Assembly: GCA_937891895.1 (NCBI GenBank)
Contig: CALATN010000149.1
Span: 1-8,754, forward strand
DNA: 8,754 bases
From: an uncultured Clostridia bacterium
Lineage (GTDB): Bacteria; Bacillota; Clostridia; Oscillospirales; Ruminococcaceae
Reading direction: 5' to 3'
Shown here: positions 4,908 through 8,754 of the stretch, piece after piece
Position numbering within the stretch: position 1 is the first letter of the stretch
Layout of the letters: each line of letters starts with the position of its first letter
Notes under the pieces: model-generated
Told to the model about the DNA's origin: nothing
Databases searched by the model: none
The model's input: only the letters and a program-made list of their open reading frames with translations
Program-made: the position numbers and the translations under genes

Positions 4908-6026
4908 GTGGTCATTAACCGCATAAATGTCGACGGCTACAAAAATCTTGAAAATGTATCCCTCGACCTTGACCCAAAAATGAATATTATCTGCGGCGAA
5001 AATGCTCAGGGAAAAACCAACCTGATTGAAGCAATCTGGCTTTGCAGCGGCTGCCGCTCATTCCGTGGCACACGGGACAAGGATTTCATCGGCTTTACAA
5101 AGGATTCTGCTCAGGTGGAAATGACCTTTACAGACTCTTTCCGTCAGCAGGAAATCCGCTTTGCCGTGAAAAAAGGTGCTATCAAGGATAAATATGTTGC
5201 GCTCAACGGCGTAAAGCTGCCCCTGCTGTCAAGGCTGTTCGGAAGCTTCCGCTGTGTGGTGTTTACACCCGAGGACCTGAACCTGACAAAGGGTTCACCC
5301 GACAACCGACGAAGCTTCATTGATATGTCAGTTGCACAGATAAAAAATTCCTATATCAGTGCGCTGAACAAATACAATAACATTCTTTTTCAGCGTAACG
5401 CGCTGCTGAAAAATCTTTCAATGGGCTACGGCGATGAAAGTTCCCTTGAAATCTGGGACGAACAGCTGGCAAAAACAGGTGCATATATATCAGTTTTACG
5501 ATATACATTTTGTATAACTTTAAATAAATATACCAGTGAGTTATATAATAAAATTACAAATGGTAAAGAAAATTTAAATTTATACTATCAGTCGACAATA
5601 TATGACGATCTGCAAGGCAGAATTGACTACGAGGGTGAACTTGCTGAGGAGTATCTGGGAAAACTGAAAAATGCAGTTTCAAACGATATCCGTGCAGGGT
5701 ATACGACTGTGGGAGTGCACCGTGATGATGTGGGTGCATACATCAACGGGCTTTCCGTCCGTGATTTCGGCTCACAGGGACAGGCTCGTTCTGTTGCGTT
5801 GTCAATGAAGCTTGCCCACGCAAAAATACTGAAGGCTGAACAAGGGGAATACCCCGTTATGCTCCTTGACGACGTGCTGTCAGAGCTTGACCCCCACAGA
5901 CAGCAGTTTATACTGAATAATATCGACGATATGCAGGTAATCATAACCTGCTGTGACAGCAAGCCTATAACCGCTATGAAAAAGGGCAAGGTCATTACAA
6001 TGGAAAACGGAAAAGCAGGTGATTGA
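4908..6026 (+). CDS. recF: DNA replication and repair protein RecF
   Basis: SMC/ABC-like ATPase that binds gapped DNA and, with RecO and RecR, loads RecA at stalled forks. 372 residues, normal for the family. Seen: Walker A GENAQGKTN (30-38), the family segment CRSFRGTRDKDFIGF (49-63), the ABC-type signature FGSQGQARSVALSMKLA (287-303) and Walker B with the D-loop, MLLDDVLSELDPHRQ (318-332). The start is GTG at 4908, supported by AAAGGAG at 4895-4901 with a 6-nt gap and by MVINRINVDGYKNLE being the usual RecF beginning. Its TGA directly abuts the remB start. Oddity: bases 5491-5590 contain only 18 G or C, far below the rest of the gene, and encode about residues 195-228 in the variable lid region, with TTA and ATA codons clustered there. 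Confidence 0.97.
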   Translation: MVINRINVDGYKNLENVSLDLDPKMNIICGENAQGKTNLIEAIWLCSGCRSFRGTRDKDFIGFTKDSAQVEMTFTDSFRQQEIRFAVKKGAIKDKYVALNGVKLPLLSRLFGSFRCVVFTPEDLNLTKGSPDNRRSFIDMSVAQIKNSYISALNKYNNILFQRNALLKNLSMGYGDESSLEIWDEQLAKTGAYISVLRYTFCITLNKYTSELYNKITNGKENLNLYYQSTIYDDLQGRIDYEGELAEEYLGKLKNAVSNDIRAGYTTVGVHRDDVGAYINGLSVRDFGSQGQARSVALSMKLAHAKILKAEQGEYPVMLLDDVLSELDPHRQQFILNNIDDMQVIITCCDSKPITAMKKGKVITMENGKAGD

Positions 6027-6323
6027 GTGTATATCCATCTTGGCGAGGAAACAACCGTAAGAGGCAGCGAGATTATCGGAATATTCGATATCGAAAATAC
6101 CTCAATCAGCAAGCATACAAAGGAATTCTTTACGAAAGCCGAAAAGAATAAATGGGTCGAGTACGTCAATTTCGAAATGCCGAAAAGCTTTGTGGTGTGT
6201 GAAAAAGACGGCGAGGACACAGTTTATATCTCTCCCATTTCAGCGGCAACGCTGCGTAAGAGAGTGAGGAGTGTTGAGAGTGGAGAGTGGAGTGATGAGT
6301 TACTCCACAAATCCAAATATTAA
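6027..6323 (+). CDS. remB: Extracellular matrix regulatory protein RemB (YaaB, DUF370-type)
   Basis: Small Firmicute regulator; in B. subtilis RemA and RemB activate matrix and osmoprotection genes, RemA being a DNA-binding protein. The family N-terminus MYIHLGEE and the run EIIGIFDIENTS (15-26) are clear, as are PKSFVV (52-57) and VYISPISAATLRKR (66-79), all matching YaaB. The start is GTG at 6027, immediately after the recF TGA, with AGGTGA (6017-6022) inside recF as ribosome binding site; coupled translation is likely. The family usually ends soon after the LRKR segment (about 80-90 residues), whereas this protein has 98. The extra tail from about residue 81 is encoded by low-complexity GAGAGTGGAGAGTGG DNA that looks like intergenic repeat captured by readthrough. 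Function in this organism is inferred from homology. Confidence 0.9.
   Translation: MYIHLGEETTVRGSEIIGIFDIENTSISKHTKEFFTKAEKNKWVEYVNFEMPKSFVVCEKDGEDTVYISPISAATLRKRVRSVESGEWSDELLHKSKY
6267..6308 (+). repeat. Low-complexity GTGGAGA-type repeat with hairpin at the remB 3' end
   Basis: The DNA is a purine-rich imperfect repeat (GAGAGTGGAGAGTGGAGTG), unlike the upstream remB codons. Its end forms a hairpin: GTGGAGT (6287-6293) with ACTCCAC (6302-6308), 8-nt loop. It encodes the unusual C-terminal tail of RemB. Confidence 0.5.
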
Positions 6324-6332
6324 AAGTTTCGT

Positions 6333-6543
6333 CCACCTTTTCAAAGGTGGCGGTTTCCAAAGGCAGAGCCTTTGGTCGCTCTCCGCAGAGAGCGAAATAC
6401 TTTAACCAAACGCTTGCGTTTGGTTTCCTGGCACCGCAGTGCCGCCTGAGAAGCGCTCCGAAAAGGTGAATTTTGTGGCGGCAAGCCACAAAAGAGGAAA
6501 TCCCTGCAAGAGAGGGATTTCCTAACAACGGCGCAAGCCGTTG
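6333..6543 (+). repeat. Multi-hairpin dispersed repeat, copy 2
   Basis: Same orientation as copy 1. Stems: 6333-6339/6344-6350 (CCACCTT), 6357-6364/6368-6375 (CCAAAGGC, loop AGA), 6376-6383/6388-6395 (TCGCTCTC, loop CGCA), 6404-6412/6417-6425 (AACCAAACG, loop CTTG), 6430-6434/6439-6443 (loop CGCA), 6471-6479/6485-6493 (TTTTGTGGC, loop GGCAA), 6495-6505/6513-6523 (11 bp) and 6526-6532/6537-6543 (CAACGGC, loop GCAA). Compared with copy 1 it lacks about 29 bp holding the AGGGA/TCCCT stem. It fills most of the 302-bp remB-gyrB gap; the remaining 6544-6625 is a plain AT-rich gyrB leader without a convincing promoter. Confidence 0.8.
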
Positions 6544-6625
6544 CGTTCCTATCCCTACAAAATAAATTATGAAATAGAAAACAATTGCGAATTAAGCATA
6601 TCGCATTAAATATGGAGGTAAGGTA

Positions 6626-8599
6626 ATGTCAGAAAACCTGAACACAGAAAACCTGAATACAGGTAACCAGAACTATGACGAAAACCAGATTCAGGTCCTT
6701 GAAGGACTTGAAGCGGTAAGAAAACGTCCCGGTATGTATATCGGCTCAACAGGCCCTAAGGGTCTGCATCACCTCGTATACGAAATCGTGGACAACGCTA
6801 TCGACGAGGCTCTTGCAGGCTACTGTTCACAGATTACGGTTGATATTCTCGAGGGCAACGTAATCCGTGTAGCCGATAACGGACGCGGTATCCCTACAGG
6901 TATTCATCCGACAGAAAAAATTTCCGCGGCAACGGTTGTATATACAATTCTCCACGCAGGCGGTAAATTTGGCGGCGGCGGTTACAAGGTTGCAGGCGGT
7001 CTGCACGGTGTTGGTGCTTCCGTTGTAAATGCTCTTTCCGAGTGGCTTGAGCTTACTGTCAAGGACGGCAAGAACATTCACTTCCAGCGTTTCCACGACG
7101 GCGGTCACTACGACGAGCAGATGAAGATTATCGGCGAAACAACAGAAACGGGTACAACCGTTATGTTCAAGGCTGACCCGACAATCTTTGAAGAAACAAC
7201 AGAATATGATTACAATGTTCTGCTGAACAGACTCCGTGAACAGGCTTTCCTTAATGCAGGTATCAAAATCGTGTTCTCCGATTTGCGTAATCCTGATGAA
7301 ATTGTTTCCGAAACACTTCACTATGAAGGCGGTATCAGACAGTTTGTTGAGCATCTCCATAAGACAAGAGAAGCTGAACCTATTGCTGATGAGGTAATCT
7401 ATGTAAGCGGTGTAAAGGGTGATTCCACAGCTGAAATTGCGCTTATGTACAACGATACCTATAACGAGGTAATCTATTCCTTTGCAAATAATATCCGTAC
7501 AATCGACGGCGGTACTCACGAAACAGGCTTCAAGAATGCCCTTACAAAGGTTATTACTGAGTACGGCAAGAAGTTCGGTTATATGAAGGATGGCGACAAG
7601 CTTGCAGGCGATGACGTCCGTGAAGGTCTGACTGCAATCGTATCCGTAAAGCTTACAGACTGTGAGTTTGAAGGTCAGACAAAGGGCAGACTCGGTAACC
7701 CTGAGGTTCGTCCTTTTGTAGAAAATATGGTAATTGATAAGCTTATGTGCTACCTTGACGAAAATCCGACGGTTGCAAAGCTTATCCTTGAAAAATCAAT
7801 GGCTGCACAGCGTGCAAGAGAAGCCGCAAAAAAGGCAAGAGAGCTTGAAAGAAACAGAAAGAATGCTATGGACAGCTCAAAGCTTCCGGGTAAGCTTGCC
7901 GACTGTATAGATACAAATGTAGACAAAACCGAAATCTACATCGTCGAGGGTGACTCTGCGGGCGGTTCTGCAAAGCAGGGCCGTGACCGTCACTATCAGG
8001 CTATCCTCCCTCTTTGGGGTAAGATGCTAAACGTTGAAAAATCACGTGTTGACAAGGTTTACGGAAATGACAAGCTTATGCCTGTTGTAACTGCTCTCGG
8101 TACATCAATCGGCGAAGATTTCGATATTACAAAGCTCCGTTACGGCAAAATTATCATTATGGCCGATGCTGATGTCGACGGTTCACATATCAGAACTTTG
8201 CTTCTGACATTCTTCTTCCGTTTTATGCGTCCGCTTATCAGCAACGGTAATATCTATATTGCACAGCCTCCGCTTTACAAGGTAAGCCGCGGTGCAAACG
8301 CAAAAAATGTACGTTACGCATTTTCTGATGAGGAACGTGATAAGTATATTGCAGAACTCAGAGATGGAAACGATAATGTAAAAATTGACGTTCAGCGTTA
8401 CAAGGGTCTTGGTGAAATGGACCCTGAACAGCTCTGGGAAACAACTATGGACCCTGAAAGAAGAACAATGCTCCGTGTTACAATGGAGGACGCTGTCAAG
8501 GCAGACGAAATATTCACAATCCTTATGGGTGACAAGGTACTTCCAAGACGTGAGTTTATCGAGAAGAATGCGAAGTACGTCGGGGAACTGGATATTTAA
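6626..8599 (+). CDS. gyrB: DNA gyrase subunit B
   Basis: ATPase subunit of type IIA topoisomerase that, with GyrA, introduces negative supercoils; target of coumarin antibiotics. 657 residues, the usual Gram-positive size. Seen: the ATP-binding segment EIVDNAIDEA (53-62) and DNGRGIP (84-90), the glycine-rich lid AGGKFGGGGYKVAGGLHGVG (111-130), QTKGRLGN (351-358) with the nucleotide-contacting lysine, the TOPRIM acid in EGDSAGG (441-447), DADVDG (514-519) and the C-terminal QRYKGLGEMDPEQLWETTMD. PLWGKMLN (462-469) has Trp where many GyrB proteins have Arg. The ATG follows GGAGG (6614-6618) with a 7-nt gap. The conserved protein begins near residue 18; the first 16 residues come from a short tandem repeat. 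The stop codon lies inside an inverted repeat. gyrA is expected next but is outside the window. Confidence 0.98.
   Translation: MSENLNTENLNTGNQNYDENQIQVLEGLEAVRKRPGMYIGSTGPKGLHHLVYEIVDNAIDEALAGYCSQITVDILEGNVIRVADNGRGIPTGIHPTEKISAATVVYTILHAGGKFGGGGYKVAGGLHGVGASVVNALSEWLELTVKDGKNIHFQRFHDGGHYDEQMKIIGETTETGTTVMFKADPTIFEETTEYDYNVLLNRLREQAFLNAGIKIVFSDLRNPDEIVSETLHYEGGIRQFVEHLHKTREAEPIADEVIYVSGVKGDSTAEIALMYNDTYNEVIYSFANNIRTIDGGTHETGFKNALTKVITEYGKKFGYMKDGDKLAGDDVREGLTAIVSVKLTDCEFEGQTKGRLGNPEVRPFVENMVIDKLMCYLDENPTVAKLILEKSMAAQRAREAAKKARELERNRKNAMDSSKLPGKLADCIDTNVDKTEIYIVEGDSAGGSAKQGRDRHYQAILPLWGKMLNVEKSRVDKVYGNDKLMPVVTALGTSIGEDFDITKLRYGKIIIMADADVDGSHIRTLLLTFFFRFMRPLISNGNIYIAQPPLYKVSRGANAKNVRYAFSDEERDKYIAELRDGNDNVKIDVQRYKGLGEMDPEQLWETTMDPERRTMLRVTMEDAVKADEIFTILMGDKVLPRREFIEKNAKYVGELDI
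6632..6676 (+). repeat. Three 15-bp tandem repeats at the start of gyrB
   Basis: Three in-frame 15-bp units, 6632-6646, 6647-6661 and 6662-6676, encode ENLNT, ENLNT and GNQNY. Units 1 and 2 differ by one base; unit 3 is diverged. They add a polar, probably disordered N-terminal extension before the conserved GyrB fold. Confidence 0.75.
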
Positions 8600-8632
8600 T
8601 TCGGAATGCGGAATGCGTAATTAAGAATTAAA
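8595..8632. repeat. Inverted repeat spanning the gyrB stop codon, with inner direct repeat
   Basis: TTTAATTC (8595-8602) and GAATTAAA (8625-8632) are exact complements. Between them GGAATGC occurs twice in tandem (8603-8609 and 8610-8616). The left arm includes the gyrB TAA (8597-8599). A loosely similar AATTGCGAATTAAG string lies at 6584-6596 before gyrB, suggesting a small dispersed repeat family. No terminator T-run is evident. Confidence 0.5.
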
Positions 8633-8690
8633 ACGAAATCAAGGATTTAGTTTACGGGTTTTGTGCAACAACTGAAAAATTACAGTAATC

Positions 8691-8754
8691 CAAAATAATG
8701 GGTTTCCAAAGGGTGTGCGCACCCTTTGGTGGGGTTTTTAGGGGCAACGCCCCT
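8691..8754 (+). repeat. Multi-hairpin dispersed repeat, copy 3, cut by the window end
   Basis: Bases 8692-8754 match the reverse complement of 4567-4629 at 62 of 63 positions (mismatch at 8736). Two stems are present: 8706-8715/8720-8729 (CCAAAGGGTG, loop TGCG) and 8740-8745/8749-8754 (AGGGGC, loop AAC). The leading AATAATGGGTTTCC matches the left end of copy 1. The element almost certainly continues beyond the window. The bases between it and the gyrB inverted repeat (8633-8690) show nothing recognisable. Confidence 0.8.

Noticed and set aside
5627..6220. 197-codon minus-strand open frame opposite recF and remB
   Set aside because: It is antisense to two well-supported genes; the Ser- and Phe-rich composition is that of a shadow frame.
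6541..6568. Possible gyrB promoter TTGCGT with TAAATT
   Set aside because: The -10 is a poor match and the -35 overlaps the last hairpin of repeat copy 2; not distinguishable from chance.
6827..7519. 230-codon minus-strand open frame opposite gyrB
   Set aside because: It is antisense to conserved GyrB ATPase sequence and has Cys-rich shadow composition with no domain match that I can see.

Overview
The window looks like the chromosomal replication origin of a low-to-mid GC Firmicute, most likely a Clostridia member of the Oscillospiraceae/Ruminococcus type. The evidence is the gene order dnaA-dnaN-yaaA-recF-remB-gyrB, which is the conserved Bacillus/Clostridium origin order, the strong purine-rich ribosome binding sites, the sigma-A type promoters, and remB, which is typical of Firmicutes. 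The genus is an inference from overall style, not from a marker gene.

Layout. A 5'-complete but 3'-truncated serC (phosphoserine aminotransferase) runs leftwards off the window (1-773). The divergent serC/dnaA spacer (774-1139) holds a consensus serC promoter with a perfect 12-bp palindrome in its spacer, two pairs of short direct repeats, and a strong extended -10 promoter for dnaA whose -35 lies inside a cre-like (CcpA/LacI family) pseudo-palindrome. The dnaA leader can form two competing hairpins, one of which hides the ribosome binding site. dnaA (1140-2492) is followed by a 526-bp gene-free segment that I read as oriC. It has many TTTTCAACA/TTTTCCACA DnaA-box variants, a 13-bp-stem hairpin, and a candidate basal unwinding module (box, C-run, CTA/CTG triplets, AT-rich stretch) on the dnaN side. 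Then come dnaN (3019-4125), yaaA (4666-4875), recF (4908-6026), remB (6027-6323) and gyrB (6626-8599).

The non-coding gaps dnaN-yaaA (540 bp), remB-gyrB (302 bp) and the segment after gyrB (155 bp) are not empty. They carry copies of a modular dispersed repeat made almost entirely of consecutive hairpins. The two longest copies align without gaps for 131 bp at 123 identities. All four differences that fall in stems form two compensatory base-pair changes, and two other stems have been replaced while still pairing. This is the most interesting signal in the window: a structured, probably mobile or RNA-level element, whose minus-strand open frames are probably spurious.

Function together. DnaA opens the origin, DnaN is the sliding clamp, RecF acts at stalled forks and gaps, GyrB is the ATPase/TOPRIM subunit of gyrase, YaaA is a small S4 RNA-binding protein and RemB is a small DNA-binding-type regulator. 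yaaA, recF and remB are tightly spaced and probably co-transcribed. The repeat-filled gaps may separate dnaN and gyrB from them, but no convincing promoter was found for dnaN, yaaA or gyrB.
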